The position numbers and the translations under genes are program-made. This document shows positions 8,029 through 15,965 of a stretch of 16,255 nt of DNA, piece by piece. Numbering within the stretch: position 1 is the first letter of the stretch; each line of letters begins with the position of its first letter. Origin of the DNA: Bacilli bacterium (GTDB lineage: Bacteria; Bacillota_I; Bacilli_A; ML615J-28; CAG-698); assembly GCA_016296945.1 (NCBI GenBank), contig JAEDHQ010000041.1, positions 1 to 16,255 on the forward strand. Reading direction: 5' to 3'. Below the pieces are notes generated by a model. That model saw only the letters and a list, made by a program, of their open reading frames with translations, did not search any database and was not told the DNA's origin.

Positions 8029-8359
8029 AGAACATATCTTCACCAAAACCAATAAACTGTGTTCCCTTAAATTCTAAATTACCTTTATCACCAATATATA
8101 ATGAATTAAACACTTCACTAGAAACGCAAAATTTTAATCTATCCCCGCTTTTTACTCTAAATGTTAAATAATAATTAGTTATTGTTGATGAATTATTTTT
8201 ATGAACTTTTTCTTTATCAACTAATTCCGCATAGACACTTAATTGTGGAGCCTTTTTATTATTCTTAACACTTTTTACAATCGTAAATATTATACCAAAG
8301 AAAATAGAAAACCAAACAATAAAAAACATTATTATAAAAATAGAAAACATTTTATCCAT
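8027..8359 (-). CDS. DUF2500-like small membrane protein
   Basis: The 110-aa product has one N-terminal transmembrane helix (about residues 5-28) followed by a basic stretch and an 80-residue soluble beta-rich domain. The pattern NYYLTFRVKSGDRLKFCVSSEVFNSLYIGDKGNLEFKGTQFIGF (selected landmarks: YLTFRVKSGDR, GDKGNLEFKGTQFIGF) matches the DUF2500 family, which typically ends with a GTRFLGFER-like segment. With the N-terminus inside, the domain would face outward, but topology is not certain. The start lacks a clear Shine-Dalgarno; it lies 14 nt after the ferredoxin gene, so it probably depends on coupled translation. Function unknown. Confidence 0.72.
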   Translation of the reverse strand: MDKMFSIFIIMFFIVWFSIFFGIIFTIVKSVKNNKKAPQLSVYAELVDKEKVHKNNSSTITNYYLTFRVKSGDRLKFCVSSEVFNSLYIGDKGNLEFKGTQFIGFGEDMF

Positions 8360-8373
8360 AAATAATGCTTCAT

Positions 8374-8628
8374 TTAATTTTTTATATTTAGTTTATTGAT
8401 TACATTTTCCTTGAAAAATTCTTCGACATTATCTGTCGTTACAGAAAAGCAATCAGTACCTACTTTTACACAAACACCACCTAAGCAACTGCCAATACAT
8501 CCTGTACCACCTAGTTCAACTTGATCATTTAAATCATTAACAGCAATTAGATGTTGTAATTGCTCAACAACTTGTCTAGCTCCTTTAATATGACAGGAAC
8601 TACCAATACACACAGTAATATTAATCAT
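8374..8628 (-). CDS. [2Fe-2S] thioredoxin-like ferredoxin (NuoE/HydA-associated type)
   Basis: The 84-aa protein has cysteines in the arrangement of thioredoxin-fold [2Fe-2S] ferredoxins: CIGSSC (Cys7, Cys12) and CIGSC (Cys44, Cys48), with an extra Cys53 in GGVC. This Cx4C...Cx3C pattern is the cluster site of NADH-dehydrogenase 24-kDa subunits and of small ferredoxins found with Fe-hydrogenases. It should be a soluble electron carrier. The start overlaps the end of the kinase gene by 8 nt, and AGAGG lies about 9 nt before the ATG, so translation is coupled. No hydrogenase or NADH dehydrogenase gene is present here, so its partner is unclear. Confidence 0.88.
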   Translation of the reverse strand: MINITVCIGSSCHIKGARQVVEQLQHLIAVNDLNDQVELGGTGCIGSCLGGVCVKVGTDCFSVTTDNVEEFFKENVINKLNIKN

Positions 8629-9385
8629 TTAATAAACCTCTTTCTTTCAAATTAGATAATATCCATGGATATAAAAATTCTCTTTCTGCTTGATTTGCTT
8701 TGACAAATTGCGCAGCAGCAGTAACCGCAATCCATCTTTTAATATCATTCTTTTGATACTTTGCTTTAGAACATAATAAATCCAAATATTTTTCAGCTAA
8801 TTCTAGGTCATTACAAAAAGCAATCAATAGATAAGTTCTTGCAATATCGATTAGCACACATCCTTGAGTAGCATGTGACCAATCTAGAATATAATCTGAT
8901 TTATTTTTTCCAACAATAATGTTTGAAAAATAAAAATCACCATGGCATAATGCTTTATCATTAGGGAGTTCTTCTAAATCTTTCAATAAAATCTTCTTGA
9001 TTGTATCATCAATTTTCGCATTATTAATACGCTTAAATAATTTATCTTTTAATTGCGTTAATAATGAACATTCATGACTTTGAACATGCAATTGTAAATC
9101 AACAAAACGATTTAAATATTCATCTTTATTTAATGATTTTTTTAAAAGATTAGACATTGTTTCTCCATCAATAAATTCTGTTATTATCGCCCATTTGTTA
9201 TCAATAGTCTCTACAGATTTAATCTTTGGAATATTAATATCTAATTCTTCAACACGTGATTGATTTAATGCTTCATTTAAAACATCCGCTTTTGCATATC
9301 CATAATAGAATAATTTAATACAATTATTTTTATCTTTAAAAATTGTTTTGGTGTTTCTTATTGCAATAATTTTTTCAAGATTCAT
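8621..9385 (-). CDS. APH-fold phosphotransferase (aminoglycoside/choline kinase-like)
   Basis: The 254-aa product carries the signature of the phosphotransferase superfamily PF01636: the Brenner motif HGDFYFSN (His148, catalytic Asp150, Asn155) and YILDW with metal-binding Asp168. An N-lobe Lys24 in IKLF and Glu38 may be the ATP-binding pair, and AIITEFIDG marks the hinge. At 254 aa it is slightly short but complete. Such kinases phosphorylate aminoglycosides, choline, sugars or other small hydroxyl compounds; nothing here indicates a specific substrate, and calling it a resistance gene would be unjustified. First gene of the operon, with GAGG 8 nt before the ATG and an extended -10 promoter upstream. 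Confidence 0.82.
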   Translation of the reverse strand: MNLEKIIAIRNTKTIFKDKNNCIKLFYYGYAKADVLNEALNQSRVEELDINIPKIKSVETIDNKWAIITEFIDGETMSNLLKKSLNKDEYLNRFVDLQLHVQSHECSLLTQLKDKLFKRINNAKIDDTIKKILLKDLEELPNDKALCHGDFYFSNIIVGKNKSDYILDWSHATQGCVLIDIARTYLLIAFCNDLELAEKYLDLLCSKAKYQKNDIKRWIAVTAAAQFVKANQAEREFLYPWILSNLKERGLLND

Positions 9386-9411
9386 AATAAAACCTCATCT
9401 TTTACAACATC

Positions 9412-9440
9412 ATTATAACACAATTTTTATTAAACATGAA
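9412..9440 (-). promoter_or_regulatory. Promoter of the kinase-ferredoxin-DUF2500-TspO operon
   Basis: TATAAT (9412-9417, minus strand) is preceded by TGT, an extended -10 element. TTCATG (9435-9440) sits at 17 nt as a weak -35. It lies in the gap between the LysR terminator and the kinase start codon. Confidence 0.7.
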
Positions 9441-9448
9441 TATAAATT

Positions 9449-9480
9449 AAAAAGTATATTGAAAAACCAATATACTTTTT
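9449..9480 (-). terminator. Intrinsic terminator of the LysR gene
   Basis: A perfect 13-bp stem (AAAAAGTATATTG with CAATATACTTTTT) closes a 6-nt loop and ends in a T run on the minus strand, 17 nt after the LysR stop codon. The arms are symmetrical and might also work on the other strand. Confidence 0.88.
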
Positions 9481-9496
9481 AAAGTAATTTATATTA

Positions 9497-10426
9497 TTAT
9501 TTTTGAATTCTTACTTTTCTCTTACTTTCACAAAGGTATGTAATAAAGTCTTTTTCAAGGTTTGTTAACTTATGTGATGATTTATAAAGCAATAAATCCT
9601 TATAGGTGCGCGTATGATCAGCACATTGTCTTTGTACTAAATTATAACGATCTAATGTTTTTTGAGGAATTGGAGAAACCCACATAAAAGCCTCTTCATT
9701 TTCAGAAAGAATTTCAAATTCACTAGCTCTTTCAAAGACATAAATTCTGCGGCCTCTTTCATTAGCTGTTTCCATCCTTGCAACTTCAGAAATCGGAATT
9801 TGTGGAATGAAGACATCTTTATGAGATATTTCAATATAATTTCTCAAGTCTTCTAAAGTAATATCATTGAGTTCTGCAAGTGGAGAATTCCGATTAAAAA
9901 TAAGAACATAATTAAATTCATGAATTAATTCATATGATAAATCTTTTTTCTCTAACATATCCTTAAAGTAATGATCATAGTTAATATCATATCTAATAAT
10001 TCCTAATTTAAAGTCATTATTAATAATATCGTTTATTACTTTATAGGCATTAGTTTCTTTATAGATGAATTCTACATTATCTATATTTGCTAATGTTTTT
10101 GAAAATTCTGTAAAAGCAGATGATATATAACTTGATCTTGGAACTGAAATAGAAAAAACTTTCTTCTGCCCATTATCACTAAATGATGTTTCTAGATCAT
10201 TGATTTGCTTTAAAATCTTTTTTCCGTAAATGATTAATTTCTCGCCTTCAGGAGTAATTACAATTCCTTTCGAATTACGGTCAAAAATAGTAATATTTAG
10301 TTCACTCTCTAATTCTTTAATAGCTCTGGAAAGGTTAGGTTGCGCAACATATAACTTTTCTGCAGCTTTACTCATTGAACCTGTTTCTGCAATCACTATA
10401 GCATATTTTAAATGGATAATATTCAT
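9497..10426 (-). CDS. LysR-family transcriptional regulator
   Basis: The 309-aa length is standard for the family. The N-terminal winged helix-turn-helix is clear: residues 1-60 contain FAETGS-like AETGSMSKAAEKLYVAQPNL, then SRAIKELESELNITIFDR, and the wing is GIVITPEG. A linker helix follows (about 60-88), then a periplasmic-binding-protein-like effector domain from about 90 to 300. AGGT lies about 8 nt before the ATG. Unlike many LysR genes it has no divergently transcribed neighbour: the gene upstream, mgtE, runs in the same direction, and the kinase operon lies downstream with its own promoter. Its target and effector cannot be told from this window. Confidence 0.93.
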   Translation of the reverse strand: MNIIHLKYAIVIAETGSMSKAAEKLYVAQPNLSRAIKELESELNITIFDRNSKGIVITPEGEKLIIYGKKILKQINDLETSFSDNGQKKVFSISVPRSSYISSAFTEFSKTLANIDNVEFIYKETNAYKVINDIINNDFKLGIIRYDINYDHYFKDMLEKKDLSYELIHEFNYVLIFNRNSPLAELNDITLEDLRNYIEISHKDVFIPQIPISEVARMETANERGRRIYVFERASEFEILSENEEAFMWVSPIPQKTLDRYNLVQRQCADHTRTYKDLLLYKSSHKLTNLEKDFITYLCESKRKVRIQK

Positions 10427-10444
10427 AAATTATACCTCATATTT

Positions 10445-10450
10445 ATTATA
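10445..10450 (-). promoter_or_regulatory. -10 box of the LysR gene
   Basis: TATAAT on the minus strand starts transcription about 12 nt upstream of the start codon. A TTTAAA at 17-nt spacing is a poor -35. The short inverted repeat ATTTAT-N8-ATAAAT (10441-10460) covers the box and might be an autoregulatory site, but it is purely A/T and could be chance. Confidence 0.45.
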
Positions 10451-10474
10451 CAACATAAATTATTTTTTTTAAAT

Positions 10475-10505
10475 AACAATATATAAATTTTTTTATTGTA
10501 TATTA
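10475..10505 (-). terminator. Possible weak terminator after mgtE
   Basis: The minus strand has ATACAATA and TATTGTTAT separated by an A/T-rich loop, followed by TT and an A run. Only A/T pairs plus one or two G/C pairs are involved and the T tract is poor, so read-through from mgtE into lysR is possible. Confidence 0.25.
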
Positions 10506-10513
10506 ATCAACTA

Positions 10514-11905
10514 TCACATCATAAGTGAAAATAATAAAATTGATAATCCATAATAAATAAGTAATGAAATTACATCATTGATTGTAGTAATTAATGGACC
10601 TGAAGCAACAGCAGGGTCAATGTTAATCTTTTTAAAAAGAATTGGAATAACAGTTCCTACTATTGAACTAACTGTCATTGATATCATCAATGACAATCCA
10701 ACTATTCCTGCACTTTTTAAAGCTTCAAATACATCAAAAGTTTCTGATGTAACACCTTGATTTGTGAATTTTAAAAATAAAAATACAAATACAAATGATA
10801 AAACAGCTAAGACAAATCCATTAAGAAATCCAACTCTTAATTCTTTAAAAACTGGTTTAAATAATCTCTTTTTTTCTTCGACATCTTTGGTATTAGATAT
10901 CATTCGGATTGTTACGGCTAAGGATTGAGTACCCGTATTTCCACTCATATCAAGAACTAATGTTTGGAAAAATACGATAATTGGCAACGCCGCAACAACA
11001 TATTCAAAACCTGTCATCAAGAATGATTGCAATAGTCCCAAAACCAATAAAACTAGCAACCAAGGTAATCTTTTTTTGACTGAACTAATTACAGTTTCAT
11101 CATCCTCTTCTTCTTCAGTTAAGCCGGCAAATTTTGCATAGTCATCAGCTAATTCATCAGATGCAACTTCGATAATATCTTCAGTTGTAATAACACCTAT
11201 TAATTTTTCATCATCATCAACAATTGGATATGAATCTAATCCATATTCAATCAACTCATTTATACATTCAGATACTATAGTTTTCGCATTAATCGTTGGA
11301 TAATTTTTCTTAACAATAGTTTCTAAATTTGTTCCTTCACGAGCAATTATTAAATCTCGCAAATCGATTACGCCATATAATTTATCGTTTTGATCTAAAA
11401 CATAGATTGTAGAAACATTATCATTAATTGCAGCATCCGATATGACTTTTTTCATTGCGCCTTTTATGTTATCAGTATTTGATACAGTAATAAAATTATT
11501 TGTCATTTTACTACCAATCATCTCTTCGTCATACTTTTTGATAGCTTTTATATCTTCCACAACTTCTTTATCTAACAAATTAATGATTTGATTTCGTGAT
11601 TCTTCATCTAATTCTTCTAAGACATCAATGGCATCATCAACATCTAATATTTCAATTAAATCTGCTGCTTCCGATGGCTCAAAATCTTCTAAGATTTCAC
11701 TAACATCATCAGAATAAACCATTACTTCTGCGATATTCTCTGTTCCTAAGATTTGATAAAGTTGTTCTCTTTTGTCATCATCTAGGGCATCTAATAAATC
11801 AGCAATGTCACTTTCATGATATTGTAGAATCTGTTTTTTCTTTTCTTCATTAGAAATATTTGAATTCAATATTTCTAATAACTTTACAAGATAATCTTTA
11901 TTCAT
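10514..11905 (-). CDS. mgtE: Magnesium transporter MgtE
   Basis: MgtE is a homodimeric Mg2+ channel whose cytosolic domains sense Mg2+. The ~463-aa product shows every domain: an acidic N-domain of helical repeats (about 15-125, many Asp/Glu), two CBS motifs (about 133-250, with YGVIDLRDLI and IGVITTEDII), a linker helix, and a five-helix membrane domain (about 280-463). The pore region has MSGNTGTQS (near residues 320-328) where MGGNxGTQS is usual, and Asp430 in NIDPAVASGP plus TINDVIS are typical of the Mg2+ site. The ATG at 11905 has AAAGGA 11 nt upstream; a GTG three codons earlier would sit 2 nt after that site and is unlikely. It ends in TGA. No M-box riboswitch fits in the ~50-nt upstream gap, so regulation is likely through the protein's own Mg2+ sensing. 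Confidence 0.94.
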   Translation of the reverse strand: MNKDYLVKLLEILNSNISNEEKKKQILQYHESDIADLLDALDDDKREQLYQILGTENIAEVMVYSDDVSEILEDFEPSEAADLIEILDVDDAIDVLEELDEESRNQIINLLDKEVVEDIKAIKKYDEEMIGSKMTNNFITVSNTDNIKGAMKKVISDAAINDNVSTIYVLDQNDKLYGVIDLRDLIIAREGTNLETIVKKNYPTINAKTIVSECINELIEYGLDSYPIVDDDEKLIGVITTEDIIEVASDELADDYAKFAGLTEEEEDDETVISSVKKRLPWLLVLLVLGLLQSFLMTGFEYVVAALPIIVFFQTLVLDMSGNTGTQSLAVTIRMISNTKDVEEKKRLFKPVFKELRVGFLNGFVLAVLSFVFVFLFLKFTNQGVTSETFDVFEALKSAGIVGLSLMISMTVSSIVGTVIPILFKKINIDPAVASGPLITTINDVISLLIYYGLSILLFSLMM

Positions 11906-11964
11906 TAATATCACGTTCCTTTCTACTTTAAATAAATCAAATGATTTTTTAATTAAATTATTTT

Positions 11965-12684
11965 CTAATCACATGTTTTTTTATAATCAATATTTGCAAG
12001 TCTTGCTTGTTTGCATAAATCCTTTTTTTGTAATGTATATAACTTTTTATCCTTTATAAAATGTGTTCCACATTGTCTAAATGTAAAATTAACATTTTTT
12101 CTAATACATTGATCTTTAATATCTATTACCCAATCATAATCTAATACGCGAGCAAATTTGTCAGATTCACCACCAACAATAACAGATTCGATTCCATCAA
12201 GATATTCTTCGATATTTATTTTTTCAATTAATGGTTGAGCTGTAATTAGTTTGTGTTTAATTGGTAAGGAACTAAATATTTTCAATTTATAATCTGCATT
12301 TCTTTGATTTTCAACTGTACAAGAGACCACAACATTATCATATCCATCGTTCCAATCATTTGGAATACATTCCATAAAACGATTAATCCTTTTTGTAAGA
12401 AATAAAAAGGTACAATCACTACGTTCTTTTATCATCTTCCAACACTCATCACGCCAAATGTCTGCTTCTTCAATTAAAAAATCACTTGAAAAACACAAAT
12501 ATATTAATCCTGATTTCATTTTATATTCACCATTTTTTTGTTTTATTATTGGTTTATAAAAATCATCTGTCTTAATTATATTATTTGTATTGATTCCTCT
12601 TTTTAAATCTCCTTTGTGAATATAACAATGAAGGCACCCTTCACTACATTTTTTACAGCCACGCCATGGATTCCAAACGCCCAT
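11965..12684 (-). CDS. DUF5131 family protein (phage Gp37/Gp68-like)
   Basis: The ~240-aa product begins MGVWNPWRGCKKCSEGCLHCY (key residues WNPW, then Cys10, Cys13, Cys17 and Cys20), the N-terminal motif of the DUF5131 family. Cys13-x3-Cys17-x2-Cys20 also fits the radical-SAM CX3CX2C pattern; the family normally has only three of these four cysteines. Other family landmarks are FLFLTKRINRF, VVVSCTVENQR, the VIVGGESDKFARVLDYDWV stretch and FTFRQCGTHF. Biochemical function is not established. I chose the ATG at 12684 because AAAGGAG (12691-12697) lies 6 nt upstream and the conserved domain starts immediately. The reading frame stays open upstream to 12828 and encodes a membrane segment unrelated to this family, listed separately. 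Confidence 0.82.
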   Translation of the reverse strand: MGVWNPWRGCKKCSEGCLHCYIHKGDLKRGINTNNIIKTDDFYKPIIKQKNGEYKMKSGLIYLCFSSDFLIEEADIWRDECWKMIKERSDCTFLFLTKRINRFMECIPNDWNDGYDNVVVSCTVENQRNADYKLKIFSSLPIKHKLITAQPLIEKINIEEYLDGIESVIVGGESDKFARVLDYDWVIDIKDQCIRKNVNFTFRQCGTHFIKDKKLYTLQKKDLCKQARLANIDYKKTCD

Positions 12685-12687
12685 CAT

Positions 12688-12807
12688 TTGCTCCTTTGCA
12701 ATAATATAAAATATTAATTTAGGAATCTTTATCTTTTCAAATAAATAACCACCTAAAATTCCCACAGAAAATATAATAAATAGATCTAAAAAATCTTTGC
12801 TTTTCAA
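12688..12807 (-). pseudogene. Apparent N-terminal remnant of a cation/proton antiporter, in frame with the DUF5131 gene
   Basis: The frame reads MKSKDFLDLFIIFSVGILGG then YLFEKIKIPKLIFYIIAKEQ. This resembles the first helix and loop of Na+(K+)/H+ antiporters of the CPA type, where a GxLxGxLFEKLKIPxLxGY pattern is common. It ends exactly where the DUF5131 start and ribosome site begin, with no further antiporter sequence. The first codon here is TTG and has no good Shine-Dalgarno, so translation is doubtful. TATAAT on the minus strand around 12824-12829 may be the old promoter. The assignment is by eye from about 38 residues; a genuine membrane-anchored DUF5131 variant is the alternative. Confidence 0.4.
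12711..12740 (-). promoter_or_regulatory. Candidate promoter of the DUF5131 gene
   Basis: TTGAAA (12735-12740) and TAATAT (12711-12716) are 18 nt apart on the minus strand. Transcription would start near 12704 and give a ~20-nt leader to the ATG at 12684. It lies inside the antiporter-like segment, which supports the short start. Confidence 0.4.
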
Positions 12808-12910
12808 ATAACTCGTATAAATATTATATTAAAAGTGCCATAATAATTTAAGGTATTATTAATTTAGAATTAAGAATCTATATAAATAAATTACCCACTT
12901 TTTTTAAAAT

Positions 12911-14056
12911 TTATTTAAAAAATGTTGCAGTATCAATTTTTTGATAGCCACCAAAGCTATTTGGATAAGACAATATTTCATCTGCTAGTTCTTTTCCTAA
13001 AAACATTTTCGTTACTTCATTAATTAATGTTGTCATTTCAATATCAGCAAACTTTTCAGGGTATACAACTAATCCATTATAATATGTATTAATTAAAGCA
13101 ATTTCTATGTTTGTATAATATGCATTATAAGCCATTTGAAGATAAACTTCACCTTCTTGCCATGCTTTACATGTATCAAACATTGTTGGATCTTCTTTAT
13201 ATAATGGTAAAATATTTTTAATTGCAGCAGCATCTATAATAATAACATCCATTTCACTTCCTAATGATACAAACATTTCTTTTTCGATTGCTTGAACTCC
13301 ATTTGTTGCTAGTCTATCATCACAAACATTTTTAATATTAGCAACATTAAAAGGTTCATAATTTTTTGCTGTTTGAAGGTGATTTGTAGTTCCCCAATTT
13401 CCTAATCCACAAATATAAACAGATTTCTTTTCTGAATCAAGAATAGTACTTGTTCTATTAGAAATATCAGCTTTAGCTTCTGCAATGAATGTATTTAATT
13501 CGGTAGCTCTTTGTTCACGATTAAAAATTTTACCTAATAAAGAAATACTGTTTTTTAAATTTTCATCAAACACTCCCTTACTACCATATTTTACAGTAAT
13601 AACAGGGATTCCTAATTGTTCTTGTAAAGCATTTTCTTTATCAACATCTTCATATTCAGAAATTACGATATCTGGATTACATGATAAAATCTTTTCAGCT
13701 TCAGCTGTTTGTGCTTGTGGACCACCAACACCACAAGATGGTAATTTTTCAAAAACATTTTTAAAAGCTATAAAATAAGGGCGAGCAACACCATCAAACA
13801 TTTTTGGACGAGTTGCTAATGTTATATTTTCAATATCTTCAACACCAGCTAAAAGCTTAACATCACCAACATATGTATAAAGACGTAAAGCACCAGCTCC
13901 AATACATACAACTCTATTATAACTTCCAGGTGTTACCATCACAGTTCTTCCAATCATATCTTCTATTTCAATTTCTTCATTTTTATTATTATTGTTACAT
14001 GCAACTAATAGAATACTTATAACTAATAATAATATAGTAGACAATCTTTTTTTCAT
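12911..14056 (-). CDS. Iron/siderophore-type ABC transporter substrate-binding lipoprotein
   Basis: A lipoprotein signal peptide ends in LVAC with lipidated Cys20, followed by an Asn-rich linker and a class III periplasmic-binding-protein domain (PF01497). The opening IEIEDMIGRTVMVTPGSYNRVVCIGAGALRL is typical (landmarks DMIGRTV and RVVCIG), as are CNPDIVISEYED and LGIPVITVKYG. The fold captures Fe-siderophore, heme or cobalamin outside the membrane; which one cannot be told from sequence alone, and an iron complex is most likely. The ATG at 14056 is one base after the ATPase stop (TAAGATG) and uses GGAGA in that gene's last codons. An ATG at 14071 would add five residues and lacks a clear ribosome site. 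Third gene of the operon; no clear terminator follows. Confidence 0.9.
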   Translation of the reverse strand: MKKRLSTILLLVISILLVACNNNNKNEEIEIEDMIGRTVMVTPGSYNRVVCIGAGALRLYTYVGDVKLLAGVEDIENITLATRPKMFDGVARPYFIAFKNVFEKLPSCGVGGPQAQTAEAEKILSCNPDIVISEYEDVDKENALQEQLGIPVITVKYGSKGVFDENLKNSISLLGKIFNREQRATELNTFIAEAKADISNRTSTILDSEKKSVYICGLGNWGTTNHLQTAKNYEPFNVANIKNVCDDRLATNGVQAIEKEMFVSLGSEMDVIIIDAAAIKNILPLYKEDPTMFDTCKAWQEGEVYLQMAYNAYYTNIEIALINTYYNGLVVYPEKFADIEMTTLINEVTKMFLGKELADEILSYPNSFGGYQKIDTATFFK

Positions 14057-14057
14057 C

Positions 14058-14819
14058 TTATTTTTCTCCATATAATACTACTTTTTTGTTTTGCACTTCT
14101 ATTATTTTACAATCTATCTCAAATATATTTTTGATAATATTTTCTTCAAAAATCATTTTATTTCCTTGGCAAGCAATTTTTCCATCCTTGATGAATATAA
14201 ATTCATCTCCTACATTCAATGCTAGATTCAAATCATGAATTGCAATTAATACAGCTATATTTTTTTCTTTTGCTAATTTTTTTATAATCTTTAGAAATTC
14301 TAAAGAATTTGCGATATCTAGATTACTTGTCGGTTCATCAAAGATTAGTAGTTGTGGATCTTGCACTATTGCTCGAGCGATTGCCACCTTTTGTTTTTCT
14401 CCACCACTTAATTCATTAACATTTTTATTGATAAAACTTGTTAATTTGAATTCTTCAATCACTTCATTTACTTTTTGATAATCCTCTTCTTTTGCATCAA
14501 TTGTAAAAAAAGGAAGTCTTCCTAAAAGTATTGTATCGTAAACACAAAGCGATCCATAATCAATATTTTGAGGAACATAAGCTATTAATTGCGATTTCCT
14601 TTTATTATTAATTTTTGAAATATCGATGTCATCAAAAATAATCTCTCCTGAAGTGTTTTTTATGATTCCAATAATACTTTTGATAATAGTTGATTTCCCG
14701 GCTCCATTAGGACCAACTAATACCATTACTTTTCCTTTTTCAAGATTAAAGGATATTCCTTTCAAAATATTCTTTCCTTTTTTATTATATTTGGCACATA
14801 AGTTTCTGATACTAATCAT
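14058..14819 (-). CDS. Iron/siderophore-type ABC transporter ATP-binding protein
   Basis: The 253-aa protein is a complete FepC/FhuC-type ATPase: Walker A GPNGAGKST (36-44), Q-loop YVPQN (Gln84), signature LSGGEKQK (from 137), Walker B LLIFDEPTSNLD (from 157) and switch His195 in AIHDLN. It powers the permease encoded just upstream from the cytoplasmic face. Its ATG overlaps the permease stop (ATGA), with GAGGC about 7 nt upstream, so synthesis of the two is coupled. Confidence 0.95.
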   Translation of the reverse strand: MISIRNLCAKYNKKGKNILKGISFNLEKGKVMVLVGPNGAGKSTIIKSIIGIIKNTSGEIIFDDIDISKINNKRKSQLIAYVPQNIDYGSLCVYDTILLGRLPFFTIDAKEEDYQKVNEVIEEFKLTSFINKNVNELSGGEKQKVAIARAIVQDPQLLIFDEPTSNLDIANSLEFLKIIKKLAKEKNIAVLIAIHDLNLALNVGDEFIFIKDGKIACQGNKMIFEENIIKNIFEIDCKIIEVQNKKVVLYGEK

Positions 14820-15886
14820 TTTGTTGCCTCTACTTTTTTAGAAAAAATAATATATAAGAAAAATGGAGCTCCAAGAATTGAAGTTATGGCACCAACTGGT
14901 AAGGCTGTTCCCTTACCTATACCACGAGATATCGTGTCAGCAATCAACAATAATAAACTACCACTAATTAGTGATGCCGGGATAATATATTTATGATTGT
15001 TTCCTAAAAATCTTTTCATAATGTGTGGACAGATTATTCCAACAAAACCAATAATTCCTAAGAATGATACACAGACAGCAGTAATCAATGATGATAACAA
15101 TAAAGAAATAAATCTTAAGTAATTCACATTTACTCCTATGCTTTTCGCAATGTTATCTCCACCTAATAACGCATTATAATACCACGAAAGGATATAAAAT
15201 AATATTGAGGATATAAATACAACACAAAACATTATCAAATCTATTTTGTATGTTGCCCGCCCTAAATCACCAAAATTCCAAACGACTGCCGCTGATAAGC
15301 CGACATCAGTTGCAAAAAACTGTAGGATAGTTGTCCCCGCAGACCAAATTGCCCCAATAGCAATTCCTGCTAGCACTACAGAATTAGGTGAATAGTTTTT
15401 ATATTTGCATAATAATAAAACAATTAAAATCGATATAAATGCAAATATAAAAGCTAATAAAGAAGTCATAAAAGGAGTAGATGATATAATGTAGTCATTT
15501 ACATTACTTCCTAAACTTAAAAAACCACCAGCAAAAACAATAATAGAAAGATTTGCACCAAAAACACTAGCATTTGAAACTCCAAGTGTTGAAGGTGATG
15601 CCATAACATTACCTAATGTTGTTTGCATAATCAACCCACTAATCGATAATCCTGCCCCAGCAACAACTGCTGCAATAATACGTGGGATCCTTATTTTCCA
15701 GATTATCCGATTATTTACTTCACTACTCTTTAAGAATAATGCTTCAAGGCATTCTTTGATACTCATATTGGAGCTACCTACAAATAAACATACTAAAATC
15801 ATTATTAATGTGATTAATACTAATCCGATAATGAAAAGTAATTTATTTTTATTATTTTGTAAATATTCTTTTTTATAGTTTCTCAT
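14816..15886 (-). CDS. Iron/siderophore-type ABC transporter permease (FecCD family)
   Basis: The 356-aa protein has the FecCD/BtuC hallmark segments IRIPRIIAAVVAGAGLSISG (RIPR and AGAGLSISG), MQTTLGNVMASPSTLGVSNA, and, near the end, FVGIICPHIMKRFLGNNHK and GKGTALPVGAITSILGAPFF. Many hydrophobic segments fit the family's ten helices. The missing R in LPVG(A)IT relative to the usual lPvGiiTal is minor. First gene of the three-gene operon; the ribosome site before the ATG at 15886 is weak (AAGAAAG). A single permease suggests a homodimeric pore. Confidence 0.94.
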   Translation of the reverse strand: MRNYKKEYLQNNKNKLLFIIGLVLITLIMILVCLFVGSSNMSIKECLEALFLKSSEVNNRIIWKIRIPRIIAAVVAGAGLSISGLIMQTTLGNVMASPSTLGVSNASVFGANLSIIVFAGGFLSLGSNVNDYIISSTPFMTSLLAFIFAFISILIVLLLCKYKNYSPNSVVLAGIAIGAIWSAGTTILQFFATDVGLSAAVVWNFGDLGRATYKIDLIMFCVVFISSILFYILSWYYNALLGGDNIAKSIGVNVNYLRFISLLLSSLITAVCVSFLGIIGFVGIICPHIMKRFLGNNHKYIIPASLISGSLLLLIADTISRGIGKGTALPVGAITSILGAPFFLYIIFSKKVEATK

Positions 15887-15920
15887 ATCTTATTTTCTTT
15901 CTTATTATCTAATTTTAATT

Positions 15921-15949
15921 ATTATAGCATTTTTATAACTTTTTTTCAA
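15921..15949 (-). promoter_or_regulatory. Promoter of the iron ABC transporter operon
   Basis: TTGAAA (15944-15949) and TATAAT (15921-15926) are exactly 17 nt apart on the minus strand, with TGC before the -10 giving an extended -10. Transcription would start near 15914, about 28 nt before the permease ATG. I looked for a Fur or DtxR-type operator over it and saw no convincing palindrome. Confidence 0.85.
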
Positions 15950-15965
15950 TAAGCATAAAAGCAAC

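Noticed and set aside
8621..9385. Aminoglycoside resistance gene
   Set aside because: The APH fold is shared by many kinases and nothing points to aminoglycosides as substrate.
11906..11964. M-box magnesium riboswitch before mgtE
   Set aside because: The gap is under 60 nt, far too short, and no conserved element was seen; only an AAATCA-AA-TGATTT inverted repeat (11934-11947) is there.
12884..12916. Terminator after the substrate-binding protein gene
   Set aside because: AAATAAATT/AATTTATTT can pair over 9 bp but only with A/T bases, a 15-nt loop and no T tract, and it overlaps the stop codon.
10514..14818. Mycoplasma-type code (TGA = Trp)
   Set aside because: mgtE and the permease end at TGA in the expected place, and tryptophans in these proteins are encoded by TGG.
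15887..15960. Fur or DtxR operator over the iron-operon promoter
   Set aside because: No 19-bp palindrome of either type could be made out; the A/T-rich stretch gives only fragments.
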